From Vibrio kanaloae (GTDB lineage: Bacteria; Pseudomonadota; Gammaproteobacteria; Enterobacterales; Vibrionaceae): a DNA stretch of 64,000 nt. Position 1 is the stretch's first letter. Every line of letters starts with the position of its first letter. Made by a program: the position numbers and the translations under genes. Of the stretch, positions 8,532 through 18,387 are shown one piece after another. The DNA lies in NCBI RefSeq assembly GCF_024347535.1, contig NZ_AP025498.1, positions 62,001-126,000 of the forward strand. The letters run 5' to 3'. Under the pieces are notes generated by a model. The model ran no database searches and had not been told where the DNA came from. It saw only the letters and a program-made list of their open reading frames with translations.

Positions 8532-9845
8532 CTATTTAATAGAGCTCAATTCGGACAATGTGGAAGAGCTCAGCCATTCAATCATCCCGGGGCCAGAATC
8601 AATATCAAACAGAAGCTCACCCGCTAAGCTATTAATAATCTTTGCACTGCGCCACGCCATCAAACTTAATTGAGGCTCGGCAATACCATGGCTATGTATT
8701 CCAGCATTCACCGCAAAAATCTTGTTGGTTGCTTGACCTTCCCACTTAAGTTCAAAGTCTGGTGTCATTTGGTAACGATTCTGTTCGTCCATGTCCAACA
8801 ACGGAAAGATCGAGCTAAGGCAACTTGGGTTAGGAGATTCAAAGCCTGTCGCGAGAATCACGATGTCGGCTTGATGCGCTTCCAGACACTCACCTAAGGC
8901 ATTACTCACCATCAGTTTGAATGCCTTATCGTGCTCAGAGATGTGAGTAAGAGTTCGGTGAGGAAGTAGTTTTACCCATTTGTCTTCTTTTAGAACATCA
9001 AAGCGGTAATACAATTCTTGATAAATAGTTAGCAACGCTTTCTGAGTAATACCATCAGAAGTCAGCTTTTGGTTCGCCACTTCTTGTTGCTTAACCTTAG
9101 GAGACAGGTTAACAAAAGCATCGACATAATCAGGAGCAAAGAACTCATTCGTAAAAGAGGCTTCATCCAAAGGTTGGTAATTCGCACGTCGAGACACCCA
9201 ATCAAGTGACTTAGGCTTACCCCATTTGTGCTGGAGTGCATTGAGGAATATGTCGGCCCCACTTTGTCCGCCACCGATAATCATCACACGTTTATTGGTA
9301 AAATCTCGCTCTCTTAAGCCCATTTCAACAGCATGAAACACGCGCTCACCAATGTGTGGTTTCGCGCAATCTGGAATGTAAGGTACCTTGCCTGTACCTA
9401 TGCAAAGATTCTTTGCCTGATAGATTCCCTGATTGGTATGTACATCAAAGATGCTTCCCGTGAACTCCACATGCTCCACTTTCGTTGCAAATTGAACGTT
9501 GTTGAGTTGATGCGCCGCCCAGGCTAAATAATCGGAAAATTCGTGGCGACTGATACACTGAAGTTCTGCAGAAAGAAAGCGGTAAAACTTCTTGTTCTTT
9601 ACTAAGTAAGACATAAATGAATATGGACTTTCTGGGTTAACAGCAGTGACTAAATCTTTCAAGAACATAGTCTGCATATTGGTATTGTCTAGCAACAATC
9701 CAGGGTGCCAAACAAAACTATCTCTACCTTCAAAAAATTGTGCATTGATCTGAGGTTTGTCAGCTAATAGTGCTGCAATGCTGAGGTTAAATGGGCCAAC
9801 CCCAACACCTGCTAAGTCAAGCCTGACGTTATTAACGTGTTCCAT
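8532..9845 (-). CDS. iucD: L-lysine N6-hydroxylase (aerobactin synthesis)
   Basis: A 437-residue FAD- and NADPH-dependent monooxygenase that makes N6-hydroxylysine, the first step of aerobactin synthesis. Seen: the FAD motif GVGVGPFNLSIAALL near the N-terminus, the NADPH motif IGGGQSGADIFLNAL near residue 190, ATGFESP late in the protein, and HGIAEPQLSLMAWRSA near the end, all typical of IucD/SidA/PvdA enzymes. The ATG at 9845 is preferred to the one at 9854 because AAGG lies 9 bases before it but directly abuts the upstream one. It follows iucC by about 70 bases in the same direction. Confidence 0.93.
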   Translation of the reverse strand: MEHVNNVRLDLAGVGVGPFNLSIAALLADKPQINAQFFEGRDSFVWHPGLLLDNTNMQTMFLKDLVTAVNPESPYSFMSYLVKNKKFYRFLSAELQCISRHEFSDYLAWAAHQLNNVQFATKVEHVEFTGSIFDVHTNQGIYQAKNLCIGTGKVPYIPDCAKPHIGERVFHAVEMGLRERDFTNKRVMIIGGGQSGADIFLNALQHKWGKPKSLDWVSRRANYQPLDEASFTNEFFAPDYVDAFVNLSPKVKQQEVANQKLTSDGITQKALLTIYQELYYRFDVLKEDKWVKLLPHRTLTHISEHDKAFKLMVSNALGECLEAHQADIVILATGFESPNPSCLSSIFPLLDMDEQNRYQMTPDFELKWEGQATNKIFAVNAGIHSHGIAEPQLSLMAWRSAKIINSLAGELLFDIDSGPGMIEWLSSSTLSELSSIK

Positions 9846-9918
9846 TCGAACCATCCTTTTGGGTTGATTAATGCGTCTTAAATTAAGCGCAAAATTTATA
9901 GTTATAATGTTGTGAGGT

Positions 9919-11688
9919 TTACGATTTACTTAATTGAGCCGTCACGAGTGGGTTATCCAACATATCATCCATATCTGGTAGCATTCTTGACGCGCTAGAG
10001 TCTGTACTGTGTCGGAACTTCGCTAAATTGAGTCCAATTCTTAGTATTCGGGGTTTAAACAAATCGAATTTGGTAAACCGATGCTGATACTCAGGATGCT
10101 CTGCCATATAAGCTTTAAGCCGATCGCCGAGTAATTGATAAAATTGCGCTTCCGAGTAGCCTAACTGAGCAACCAAAGGGGAAATAAAGCGTAATGTTGT
10201 GACAAAGTGACCCGTTTGCAGATCATGAATGATCAGATCTTCCGGCAAGCGCACGGTGACTTGTTTTACACCTTCAGCCAATGAGGCTTGCTCAGGGTAG
10301 TCACTCTCAACTAAGCGCATGTCCCCTTGAAAATCTTTAAGCAAAATGCGTTTTGGCAATGCGTTTTCTAAAACCAAAGTGACGTTCTGACCATGTGCAA
10401 TCAATGAAACGCCGTATTTACACAACAGGTGGTAGTACGGGATCACCACCGCATCAAACATTTTTCCTAACCATTCTTGAGGTGATACACCTGAGCGTTC
10501 AATGTACTCCGCGATCAGCGGTTTTCCTTGATTATCGGTTTCCATTAACGCTGCCATCAAAATGGCACTTTCGTTATCGTTGAGTTTCGACGCTGCAGAT
10601 TCTCTCCAAATCACACCCAGTAATTCTTGGTAACGATAGGGCGCATCGGTCAACCATCGATAGTCGGCTTGGGCCGCATAAGCTGAAGCGGGTTCTTGTA
10701 AAACCTCTGCCTGCTTGTAGCTCAATAAATCATCGGATTTAAAAACAGAATCCATCCAATCAGAAGCTGTTGGGCCCGCTAGGATATAACGCCCCGGAAT
10801 ACCTCGATAACAGGAGGTGTTCATAATGGTCAGAGGTAACTTGATGTCGTAACTATTTGGTCTTGTCGCATTACTCAACGTGCGCAATGAGAGTTGAGGT
10901 AAGAATTGGTCGCCAAACTCGCCGATATAAATCAGAGCCTTACTAGCCATCTCTTGAACAAACAACAGGGATAACTTCTTACGCCATTGCCACGGATGGA
11001 CAGGCACATAAGTATAATTATCAATATCCACATTCAATGCTGAAACAATGCTGTCCATCTCTTTAAGATCACGTTCTTCAACGGACCCCGTAAGCAGCTG
11101 CTGCCAATTGACACTATCACTCGTCGCGATCTGCAAAATCGAATCATGAACAGCAACCCAACCCAACTGAAAAGTGCATTCAGCCTCTGGCGCATAGATA
11201 TTAAGATCATCACTTCCCCAACCTCGTCTACCCTTGTTAAAAGCAAATTTAGGGTGTCCATCAAAGTAAGTTTGCTGCTGTTCACAAGGTAGAAAAGCCA
11301 AATCTCGAGCCGTCATAGACTCCTTACGTAGCATCAATTTGCAATCACCTAACAAGGTTGTATTAAGATCTTCTAAGTGCTCAGCAAACGCATCGTCTGG
11401 CATATTTAAAAGAGGCTGGAGGTCTCTCATCAATAACGCAGCAGACAAAGGGGTAGACGACTCCTGATCTGAATATCGACAAATAGACGTAGGATCAATA
11501 ACAACCTGCCCCCAAATGTTTTCTATCCCTTCAAAAAAATAAGTGGTGTTATTTATCAAGCTAAGTGAGTAGCGTCCTAAGTCAAAATCAAAACGAAATG
11601 CTTGCTCATACGCGAATTCACTCAAGATTTTGGCGACAAGCTTGTGATTGGTGATGGACCAATATTTGTGTAGTGCGATCTGTTCCAT
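9919..11688 (-). CDS. iucC: aerobactin synthase subunit IucC (NIS synthetase)
   Basis: A 589-residue NRPS-independent siderophore (NIS) synthetase. It joins the second N6-acetyl-N6-hydroxylysine to the citryl intermediate to give aerobactin, using ATP. Motifs: HPKFAFNKGRRGWG, VPVHPWQWRKKL, LPLTIMNTSCYRGIPGRYI, IAHGQN and LLKDFQGDMRL; these match E. coli IucC closely. The ATG at 11688 shares a base with the stop of iucB (TGATG) and has GGAG about 8 bases ahead, so it is preferred to the ATG six bases upstream. Confidence 0.95.
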   Translation of the reverse strand: MEQIALHKYWSITNHKLVAKILSEFAYEQAFRFDFDLGRYSLSLINNTTYFFEGIENIWGQVVIDPTSICRYSDQESSTPLSAALLMRDLQPLLNMPDDAFAEHLEDLNTTLLGDCKLMLRKESMTARDLAFLPCEQQQTYFDGHPKFAFNKGRRGWGSDDLNIYAPEAECTFQLGWVAVHDSILQIATSDSVNWQQLLTGSVEERDLKEMDSIVSALNVDIDNYTYVPVHPWQWRKKLSLLFVQEMASKALIYIGEFGDQFLPQLSLRTLSNATRPNSYDIKLPLTIMNTSCYRGIPGRYILAGPTASDWMDSVFKSDDLLSYKQAEVLQEPASAYAAQADYRWLTDAPYRYQELLGVIWRESAASKLNDNESAILMAALMETDNQGKPLIAEYIERSGVSPQEWLGKMFDAVVIPYYHLLCKYGVSLIAHGQNVTLVLENALPKRILLKDFQGDMRLVESDYPEQASLAEGVKQVTVRLPEDLIIHDLQTGHFVTTLRFISPLVAQLGYSEAQFYQLLGDRLKAYMAEHPEYQHRFTKFDLFKPRILRIGLNLAKFRHSTDSSASRMLPDMDDMLDNPLVTAQLSKS

Positions 11689-12605
11689 CACCATTTCTCC
11701 GCAAAAAAACGGTCTCTATCCAGCATTAACATGGCTGAACGCTTATGAGGAAAATTGAACTCGAAACATTTTTCGTACCCCATAGGTATAATTCGATTAA
11801 ACAGACGTTCATTGTCTGCTCTTGGTTCTAAAACAATACGTTGTGTTCGTACTTCATCAATAAACAAGTAGTGACTGATCGCTCGCATCCAAGCATTAAA
11901 GAATGTCGGGCCTCGGTATGCTTGCTCACCGACGAGTAGATGAATCCCGCGATCAAAATCTTGTACCTCGTAATAAGCACTGAGTCTGTCTTCAGAAACC
12001 CAATATGCTTCAATGTATCCAAAGGGTTGGCCATTAAACTCACCAATCAGAGGAATAATATGAGGATCCGCCAATCGTTCTGTAAGAAATTCTGCTAACT
12101 TCTCTTCGCTCCATGCTTGCTCCCAGAAATTCGCGACTCGTGGGTCGTTCATCCAGCGAGTGAATCGTGCTATATCTTTGTCTAACTCAACTACACGAAA
12201 GCTAACGTCAACATTCGCATCAAAGTCATATCTTTGATACACGCCCCCTTCCGGCATTGGCGGCCTGGAAGGGTGATACCGATAACGGTTGTCCGACTGA
12301 ACTAAATGCTTTGGGAACAAAGATGAAGTTTTGTGACGGTGCCACGACATTGGAGATTGATAGAATGCATGACGGGACAGCGCACCGTCGATAATTGGTA
12401 ATTCACGCTCGAGTAAGCCAACAACTACTTGATCATCGCTTTTTAACTGCAGATCTTCGATAGCTTTATGTTCACTAAATAACTGATCCAACTCTATGGT
12501 TAACAATGCCAAAGTATCAGCATTCGCAAAGTCATTACCTTGAACCGTTAAATTAACCTCAGGTAACTCCTGAGAGTTATAAACGAACATTTTGAAATCA
12601 GGCAT
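11688..12605 (-). CDS. iucB: N6-hydroxylysine O-acetyltransferase
   Basis: A 305-residue acetyltransferase of the GNAT/RhbD type that acetylates N6-hydroxylysine to the hydroxamate used by IucA and IucC. The N-terminal ~120 residues are the family extension; the C-terminal ~180 residues carry the acetyl-CoA fold (ARFTRWMNDPRVANFWEQ, GEFNGQPFGYIEAYW, GIHLLVGEQAYRGPTF, RIVLEPRADNERL). It overlaps iucA by 8 bases and has an AGAGG site inside the end of iucA, so the three synthesis genes are tightly coupled. Confidence 0.93.
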   Translation of the reverse strand: MPDFKMFVYNSQELPEVNLTVQGNDFANADTLALLTIELDQLFSEHKAIEDLQLKSDDQVVVGLLERELPIIDGALSRHAFYQSPMSWHRHKTSSLFPKHLVQSDNRYRYHPSRPPMPEGGVYQRYDFDANVDVSFRVVELDKDIARFTRWMNDPRVANFWEQAWSEEKLAEFLTERLADPHIIPLIGEFNGQPFGYIEAYWVSEDRLSAYYEVQDFDRGIHLLVGEQAYRGPTFFNAWMRAISHYLFIDEVRTQRIVLEPRADNERLFNRIIPMGYEKCFEFNFPHKRSAMLMLDRDRFFAEKW

Positions 12606-14394
12606 GTGCTACCTCTTTAACTCGTACAAGGGGGTTTGGCATATCGAAGTAGATAACAGCAGGATCTGGGATAGAGTTTTCATTGAAATTTTGCAAATAG
12701 CAGAAGAAATTACCCTTACAGCAAAGTGTTTCGCTGGTGAGTACATACCGCAGACATCGATCATCTTTCACGCCAGATTGAAGTAATAACGCGAGTTTTT
12801 GATTTAATATTTCAATTAATTGCGACTCTTCAACATCGAGGCTAGCGCAAATGGCAGACACAAGGTTAAAGGTTGAGTTAATGATCAAATAGTAAGCAAA
12901 ATAACGCCTTACTTTCTCTTGGCTCCAATAATTTTCTAACGCCTCTTTTTCATCCCCTAACTTGTCACCAAACAAGGTGAATGCCAGGTCGGTATAACCC
13001 GTTCCTTGGCAATCACGGTAGTACATCCCTACCGGAAAACCCTCTTCGAGCTGCATAACAATATTTTGTTGGTGAGCAAGAAAAACAACACCCAAATTCG
13101 CTTGTAGGTGAAATAGAGGTACAACCGCATGGTCGCAATAAGCTTCAAACCATTGTTTCGCCACCACGACGTCAGACTTTATTTGTTGGCCGGCATAATG
13201 ACGAATACGCTCAGAAACCAAGCTTGTACCCGAATCATAAGGGTTTTGCTGAGTTAATGTCGCGAGAACTACGGCTTCTTGGTTGGGCGTGTTCACTAAT
13301 GGGTTATCTCGAAAAGCGACCAAGCTTTCATCAATAACATTGCCATCAATGTTCTTTAGACCGATATAGGCAGGCTCTTGCATCACTTGAAAACCATTGA
13401 CATGGCCGACTTCGCAAGAAAGTTCCGGTTGTTGGAACAGCTCATTTAGTCGCGTACCACGAATGACTTCTTTCAGCGATAAATTACGAATCGAGTTGGT
13501 TAACTTCACGCTCAATGAAAACTTCAACATATAAGGCAATGATGGTGCGTATAGAGAGCGCGTCGATGACGTTGGATACCAAGTCACACCGATTTGACCA
13601 AGGTTTTCAACTTGCCCTGATGCCAAATAGTTTCGTACTGACAAATTATCGCTCATCACCTGCCATTGCCATGGATGAACCGGTAGTAAGCACTTACCTT
13701 TAGTTTTAGCCTCAACAGATAAGTTAGTTAACCGCTCATCATGAGCAATCAAATTATGCATACGTTGAGCAAAATGTATCTCTGCAGAACTTCCGACCTC
13801 TAGTAGCACTTCATCAACTACTAGCCAATAAAGCTGAAAATTCCCACCAAGCTCCGGAGAATATTGTTTAGCGTCACTTAATGAAAACTGTTCGCGACTC
13901 TTTGGGGCGGGGTGGAAAGAGTGACCAATCAACAACCCCTGCTCTGCCACTTTAAAGTTCAGCTTTTCAGAGAACAGTTGCTCTCTATAAGGAGAATGTT
14001 CTATCGCCTGTTTCGTATTGTTGTGACTCTCCAAAACTCGCGTAACAAAAACCTGCTTCTGTTCGTCGCTAAGAATACCGACAAGCGCGGGTTCAGACAC
14101 AATGTGGTCGATCAGATCTTCGATAGATAAAGCGTGATACGCATCTTCTGTAAGGAGCAATGCAGGTAGGTCATATTCATGACTACCAAGTTCAGAGTGA
14201 TAGCTTAGAGGGATTTGAATCACTCTATTTTCTGATAAGGACAGCTGGAAAATGTACCGGCCTTCAGAACGTTGAATTTGAATGAACTGACTTTCGCGGG
14301 CGAGAGAGTTGAGAAAACAAGCAATGGACGGGTCATTACCTCGGACCTGTTTGTTTGAACTCTCGAGATTGAGCCGATCGTTTTTACGATTCAT
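12598..14394 (-). CDS. iucA: N2-citryl-N6-acetyl-N6-hydroxylysine synthase (NIS synthetase)
   Basis: A 598-residue NIS synthetase that couples citrate with the first N6-acetyl-N6-hydroxylysine. Motifs: GHSFHPAPKSREQF, LLPVHPWQWQVMSDN, TSSTRSLYAPSLPYMLKFSL, EVIRGTRLNE, VFLAHQQNIVMQ and YYRDCQGTGY. It is the first gene of the synthesis unit; the leader upstream carries a clear Fur box. A GAGAA site precedes the ATG. The order iucA-iucB-iucC-iucD-iutA is the same as in E. coli and V. mimicus. Confidence 0.95.
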   Translation of the reverse strand: MNRKNDRLNLESSNKQVRGNDPSIACFLNSLARESQFIQIQRSEGRYIFQLSLSENRVIQIPLSYHSELGSHEYDLPALLLTEDAYHALSIEDLIDHIVSEPALVGILSDEQKQVFVTRVLESHNNTKQAIEHSPYREQLFSEKLNFKVAEQGLLIGHSFHPAPKSREQFSLSDAKQYSPELGGNFQLYWLVVDEVLLEVGSSAEIHFAQRMHNLIAHDERLTNLSVEAKTKGKCLLPVHPWQWQVMSDNLSVRNYLASGQVENLGQIGVTWYPTSSTRSLYAPSLPYMLKFSLSVKLTNSIRNLSLKEVIRGTRLNELFQQPELSCEVGHVNGFQVMQEPAYIGLKNIDGNVIDESLVAFRDNPLVNTPNQEAVVLATLTQQNPYDSGTSLVSERIRHYAGQQIKSDVVVAKQWFEAYCDHAVVPLFHLQANLGVVFLAHQQNIVMQLEEGFPVGMYYRDCQGTGYTDLAFTLFGDKLGDEKEALENYWSQEKVRRYFAYYLIINSTFNLVSAICASLDVEESQLIEILNQKLALLLQSGVKDDRCLRYVLTSETLCCKGNFFCYLQNFNENSIPDPAVIYFDMPNPLVRVKEVAHA

Positions 14395-14431
14395 ATTATT
14401 TCTCGAACTATTATTACCAAACCAATATAGA

Positions 14432-14453
14432 GAATGCTAATTATTATCATTTG
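14432..14453 (-). promoter_or_regulatory. Fur box in front of iucA
   Basis: On the minus strand the site reads CAAATGATAATAATTAGCAT, close to the 19-base Fur consensus GATAATGATAATCATTATC. It lies about 40-60 bases before the iucA start, so iucABCD-iutA should be repressed when iron is plentiful. Confidence 0.85.
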
Positions 14454-14535
14454 TATAAGCAACCAATTTTTTTGATAATTAACAAAAATAAATAACAAAC
14501 CTACAAATATTAATTCTATCAATAACATACCGACA

Positions 14536-14577
14536 AATAAAAAGGCCAGAGCACTCGAATTTTCGGTACTCTGGCCT
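14536..14577 (-). terminator. rho-independent terminator after fhuB
   Basis: GGCCAGAG and CTCTGGCC form a stem around GCACTCGAATTTTCGGTA-type loop sequence (itself partly paired) and, on the minus strand, are followed by TTTTTATTTG. It ends the fhuCDB unit before the iucA promoter, so transport and synthesis genes have separate promoters. Confidence 0.8.
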
Positions 14578-14644
14578 CTATAACGACGTACAGATCGACT
14601 GCAAATATCGTATTAATTCCTGCTAAAACTGAAGGGTTCTCTTA

Positions 14645-16648
14645 TTAACGTCTCATTAAATACAGGAAGTAACCTCCACCTATTAATGAAGCCAATAAAC
14701 CAGCAGGGAATTGCCAAGGGAACCACAAAGTTCGACCTAACCAATCGGCAATGACCATAACAATTGCTCCCAATAATGCAGCGGTCAACATTTGTGGTAC
14801 GGCACGATATTGGTGCAGAGAGCGAGCCATATGCGGTGCAAGTAGGCCAATAAAGCTCAATGGCCCTATTACGATGGTACACAACGTCGTTAAAGCCGCG
14901 ACCAGAAGAAGTAAGACTAAACGTACCGTGGTGGCGCTCACACCAATGCTATTAGCCGTTACCTCCCCTAAACTGATGATCTCTATCCAACGATTGAGTG
15001 CTAATGCAAAAGCTCCGACTAAACCAACGCCACTCAATAGTAAGACGATATCTTGAGTAGCCACCAGATAAGTTGAACCCGATAGCCACGTAAGGAGTGC
15101 CGTTGCATTTTCATTCCCGGAACTCATTGCAATACGTAGCAAGGCATCAAGCCCTGCGCTCAATGCAATGCCAGTGAGTAAAGTTCGCGCGGGAGCAAAG
15201 TTGTGTTTTCGTCCCACCAACCACACTAATACTGTCACCGATACAGCACCTAGAGTCCCAAGAGCCATTTGTTGCTCTCGTTCAATCGCTACCCCCGTTA
15301 AAGTCCCGAGTACTAAAGCAAGAGCCGCACCAGAGCTGATCCCCAATACTTCGGGACTTGCCATTGGATTGTTTGAAATTCGTTGAATAATAGTGCCCGC
15401 AACGGCGAGTCCTATCCCTGCAATTAACGCAACCAATACCCGTGGCGCACGCAGTCGCAATAAGGATTGATTGAAACTCAATGTCCAACCAAACTGATCT
15501 CGCCCGACAACAACAGCTAGTAAAGCAGCGATTAACAACACGCCAAACATGATCACAATGATCTTTTTCGTATTTACATGCTTATAGCGTTCCGTCTGCT
15601 CACTACGCGCTTTTAATTCTGAAGGTAACTTGGCCCTTTGTAGTAACCAAAGCAAAAATGGCGCCCCAATCAATGCTGTCATGGCACCGGTAGGAAGCAG
15701 CTCTCCCCCAACGCCTGAAAAAGGCTGAATAACTAAATCAACAATCAATAGCATTAGGCTACCGACCCACCCACTCACCACAATCTGATGCCTTAACGAT
15801 CTCGCACCAAGCATCCTCGCTATGGCGGGAGCAACGATACCAACAAACCCAATGAGCCCTACTTCACTGACTACCGCAGCGGTGATAAAAATAGCCAAAG
15901 ATAAACACAACAGCTTGACGTGTTTAATGTTAATGCCAAGCGAGGTCGCAACATTATCGCCAAACTGTAGCGCAGACATTGGTCGATGAAGAAGTAGTAA
16001 CAAAAAGGTTGGGAAGGAAACCAAAGGAATCAGTGTCTGAGCACTCGACCAATCATTTTGATTAAGTACACCTGAACCCCACACAAAAATACTGGTAAGT
16101 CTTTGTTCGTTTAGCATCAGTAGCATGGTATTCACTGATCCCAAAAACAAGCTAACCACCATACCTGCCAGCACTAAGTGTAAAGGTGAGAAACCTCTGG
16201 CAGCACTAAGAGAAAAAACCAGCGCCGTCGCTAAACAGCCACCAATAAAGGCAGGAATAAATGCTGGTATGGCTAAGCCAACAGGCAGAAACAGTATTCC
16301 GAGAACCATGCCCAATTCTGCTCCCGCCGCAACCCCTAATGTAGTGGGTGATGCGATAGGGTTTCGCAGCACAAACTGCATCACAGAGCCCGCAACAGCA
16401 AGACCAAAACCACATGCTAATGCGACCACTAGTCTAGGCAGGTAAGTTAGCCGGGTAATCAAGTGCTGATAATTCGACGCATCAAAGTGGAATAACGTAT
16501 CCCAAATCAGTTCAACACCTTTAGAGTATGGTGCAGTCACTTGCAGTAACATACCGATCACTATGATTACCGAAAGGAGCAATATCGTCATTTTCCAATT
16601 AACGCGCTCCACAGACCGATTAGGAAGCTTAATGGCGGTATTTGTCAT
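14645..16648 (-). CDS. fhuB: ferric hydroxamate ABC transporter permease (double-length)
   Basis: A 667-residue inner-membrane protein made of two fused FecCD-type permease halves (about 20 membrane segments), as in FhuB. Repeated family motifs appear in each half: LPRLVVALACGFGLAVAG / APRVLVALIAGIGLAVAG, NPIASPTTLGVAAGAELG / NPMASPEVLGISSGAAL, and GFVGIVAPAIARML / SFIGLLAPHMARSL (the ATPase-coupling region). It moves ferric aerobactin from FhuD into the cytoplasm. Its ATG overlaps the fhuD stop by 4 bases. In V. mimicus and V. parahaemolyticus the equivalents are named matB and vatB. Confidence 0.92.
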   Translation of the reverse strand: MTNTAIKLPNRSVERVNWKMTILLLSVIIVIGMLLQVTAPYSKGVELIWDTLFHFDASNYQHLITRLTYLPRLVVALACGFGLAVAGSVMQFVLRNPIASPTTLGVAAGAELGMVLGILFLPVGLAIPAFIPAFIGGCLATALVFSLSAARGFSPLHLVLAGMVVSLFLGSVNTMLLMLNEQRLTSIFVWGSGVLNQNDWSSAQTLIPLVSFPTFLLLLLHRPMSALQFGDNVATSLGINIKHVKLLCLSLAIFITAAVVSEVGLIGFVGIVAPAIARMLGARSLRHQIVVSGWVGSLMLLIVDLVIQPFSGVGGELLPTGAMTALIGAPFLLWLLQRAKLPSELKARSEQTERYKHVNTKKIIVIMFGVLLIAALLAVVVGRDQFGWTLSFNQSLLRLRAPRVLVALIAGIGLAVAGTIIQRISNNPMASPEVLGISSGAALALVLGTLTGVAIEREQQMALGTLGAVSVTVLVWLVGRKHNFAPARTLLTGIALSAGLDALLRIAMSSGNENATALLTWLSGSTYLVATQDIVLLLSGVGLVGAFALALNRWIEIISLGEVTANSIGVSATTVRLVLLLLVAALTTLCTIVIGPLSFIGLLAPHMARSLHQYRAVPQMLTAALLGAIVMVIADWLGRTLWFPWQFPAGLLASLIGGGYFLYLMRR

Positions 16649-17538
16649 TGTTTATTCATGCTATCGCTAATATGGAAACTAAAACGTTGCGCAGCAATAA
16701 GCCCGCCGAACGTCCAAATCGCAGGGAGTTCATGAACAGAGTCGGTGCGAGTGAACTCCATGACTTGCCAAAGGGGTGAGCGAGAGAGCTGTATTAATTC
16801 TTGTTTCTTAAGAGGTCCAAGCAACATGACATTGGTATGCTGGTGCTCTGCTAACTTCTCAGTTCCTACCGTAGAGAACCCCCAAAGATTCGTTTGCGCT
16901 TGCCAGTCATTACGCAACCCCATAGCATCAAGCGTTGATTGTGCAAGCGAACCCTGTCCATGAACCCGCAGGGTTTTGTCGTTAATAAATCGAGCAAAAA
17001 TAAAAGGCTTACTTCCCTTGTTCGCGGCTCGTACTTTCGCTCCGTTCTCTGTCAATACGCGTTTAGTCTGTTGAATCACATCCTTTGCTTGTCGCTCTTT
17101 GCCGAACAACTTACCTAAAGACACCGTCACGGATTCCGCCGACTCAAGAGGTTGTTTATCTTCGCTATAAACGCTGAAAACCACGACAGGAGCAATTTGA
17201 TTGAGCCGCTCGTAAGCTGCCGCCATGTGTTTACTGATCAAGATGACATCGGGCTTTAACGTAGTAAGCAGCTCTAAATTAGGCTCACGCCGAGAACCTA
17301 CGTTGGTGGCATTTGAGTTCAGAACTGGCTCCACGACCCACTGCTTATAACCATCAATATCCGCCACGCCTTCAAGCTCAACCCCCAAACTCAAGACGGT
17401 CTCTGTTAATGCCCAATCTAAAGCGACCACTTTTTCAGGGACGGAATCAAAAGAGGCAACACCCATTTCATGTTTAAGGTCCATAGCGTTAGTCGCAAAC
17501 GCTAGAAACATAGAAAACATCATCACAAACTGTTTCAC
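16645..17538 (-). CDS. fhuD: ferric hydroxamate periplasmic binding protein
   Basis: A 297-residue class III solute-binding protein. It has a signal peptide (about 1-18, ending TNA), then the helical-backbone binding fold with the family phrases KVVALDWALTETVLSLGV, VGSRREPNLELLTTLKPDVILIS, RLNQIAPVVVF and WGFSTVGTEKLAE. It catches ferric aerobactin (or other ferric hydroxamates) behind the outer membrane and gives it to FhuB. It is the middle gene of fhuC-fhuD-fhuB, 22 bases after fhuC. Confidence 0.9.
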   Translation of the reverse strand: MKQFVMMFSMFLAFATNAMDLKHEMGVASFDSVPEKVVALDWALTETVLSLGVELEGVADIDGYKQWVVEPVLNSNATNVGSRREPNLELLTTLKPDVILISKHMAAAYERLNQIAPVVVFSVYSEDKQPLESAESVTVSLGKLFGKERQAKDVIQQTKRVLTENGAKVRAANKGSKPFIFARFINDKTLRVHGQGSLAQSTLDAMGLRNDWQAQTNLWGFSTVGTEKLAEHQHTNVMLLGPLKKQELIQLSRSPLWQVMEFTRTDSVHELPAIWTFGGLIAAQRFSFHISDSMNKQ

Positions 17539-17560
17539 AACTGAATCCTATTGATTTTAA

Positions 17561-18328
17561 TTAAGGGATATAACTGATTTGTTGACCCGTTTCTGGGTGC
17601 TGGAATAAGGCGAGATCAATTCCATAGATCTGCATTAACGTCTCGCGGGTCATAAATTCTTGAGGAACCCCAGAGGCTATAACCTTACCGGAAGAAAGCG
17701 CTATCAGGTGGTCACTGAATTTAGCCGCCATGTTGACGTCGTGTAAAACCATGATAACCGTCAGGCCAATAGTACGGTTGAGATCGCGGATAAGAGATAG
17801 CAACTCATGTTGGTGGGCAATATCTAGTGCAGACGTCGGCTCATCGAGCAAAATACATTGGCTTTGTTGAGCCAATAGCATCGCTATCCAAGCGCGTTGT
17901 CTTTCACCACCAGATAAAGTCGCCACAAATCGATCTCGGAAGGCATTTAATCCAACTCTATCAATAGCATCATCCACAATCGCATAGTCTTTTTTGCTGT
18001 AGCGACCAAAGGCGCCTTTCCACGGGTAACGGCCAAAACAAACTAATTCTCGAACAGTGACGCCGTCAGTAATTGGTGGATGTTGAGGCAAGTAAGCCAC
18101 TTGATGAGCAAATTCAAGATGATTGAACCGAGAGACTGGTGTACCTCTCAAGAGAACTTGTCCTTGAGTAGGAACATTTTGGCGGCTCAACAATTTCATC
18201 AGCGTCGACTTACCACAGCCATTGTGCCCTAGCAGCGTAGTGATTTGACCGGGTTCAAAAGTTAAGCTCGTGGCGGAAAGAATAGGGTTGCCGTCGATTT
18301 CAAACGACGCATCGACAAGTCGGTACAT
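17561..18328 (-). CDS. fhuC: ferric hydroxamate ABC transporter ATPase
   Basis: A 255-residue ABC ATPase of the iron-chelate type. Walker A GHNGCGKSTLMK (about 34-45), Q-loop region QVAYLPQHPP, signature LSGGERQRAWIAMLL, Walker B CILLDEPTSALD and the H-loop MVLHDVNMAA are all intact. It powers FhuB. First gene of the fhuCDB unit, read from a promoter next to a Fur box in the gap shared with the divergent MFS gene. Confidence 0.93.
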   Translation of the reverse strand: MYRLVDASFEIDGNPILSATSLTFEPGQITTLLGHNGCGKSTLMKLLSRQNVPTQGQVLLRGTPVSRFNHLEFAHQVAYLPQHPPITDGVTVRELVCFGRYPWKGAFGRYSKKDYAIVDDAIDRVGLNAFRDRFVATLSGGERQRAWIAMLLAQQSQCILLDEPTSALDIAHQHELLSLIRDLNRTIGLTVIMVLHDVNMAAKFSDHLIALSSGKVIASGVPQEFMTRETLMQIYGIDLALFQHPETGQQISYIP

Positions 18329-18387
18329 AATTAAATACGCAGTTGTGTTATTAGCTACAAGCCGTTAATCTTATCACAACAAAATAA

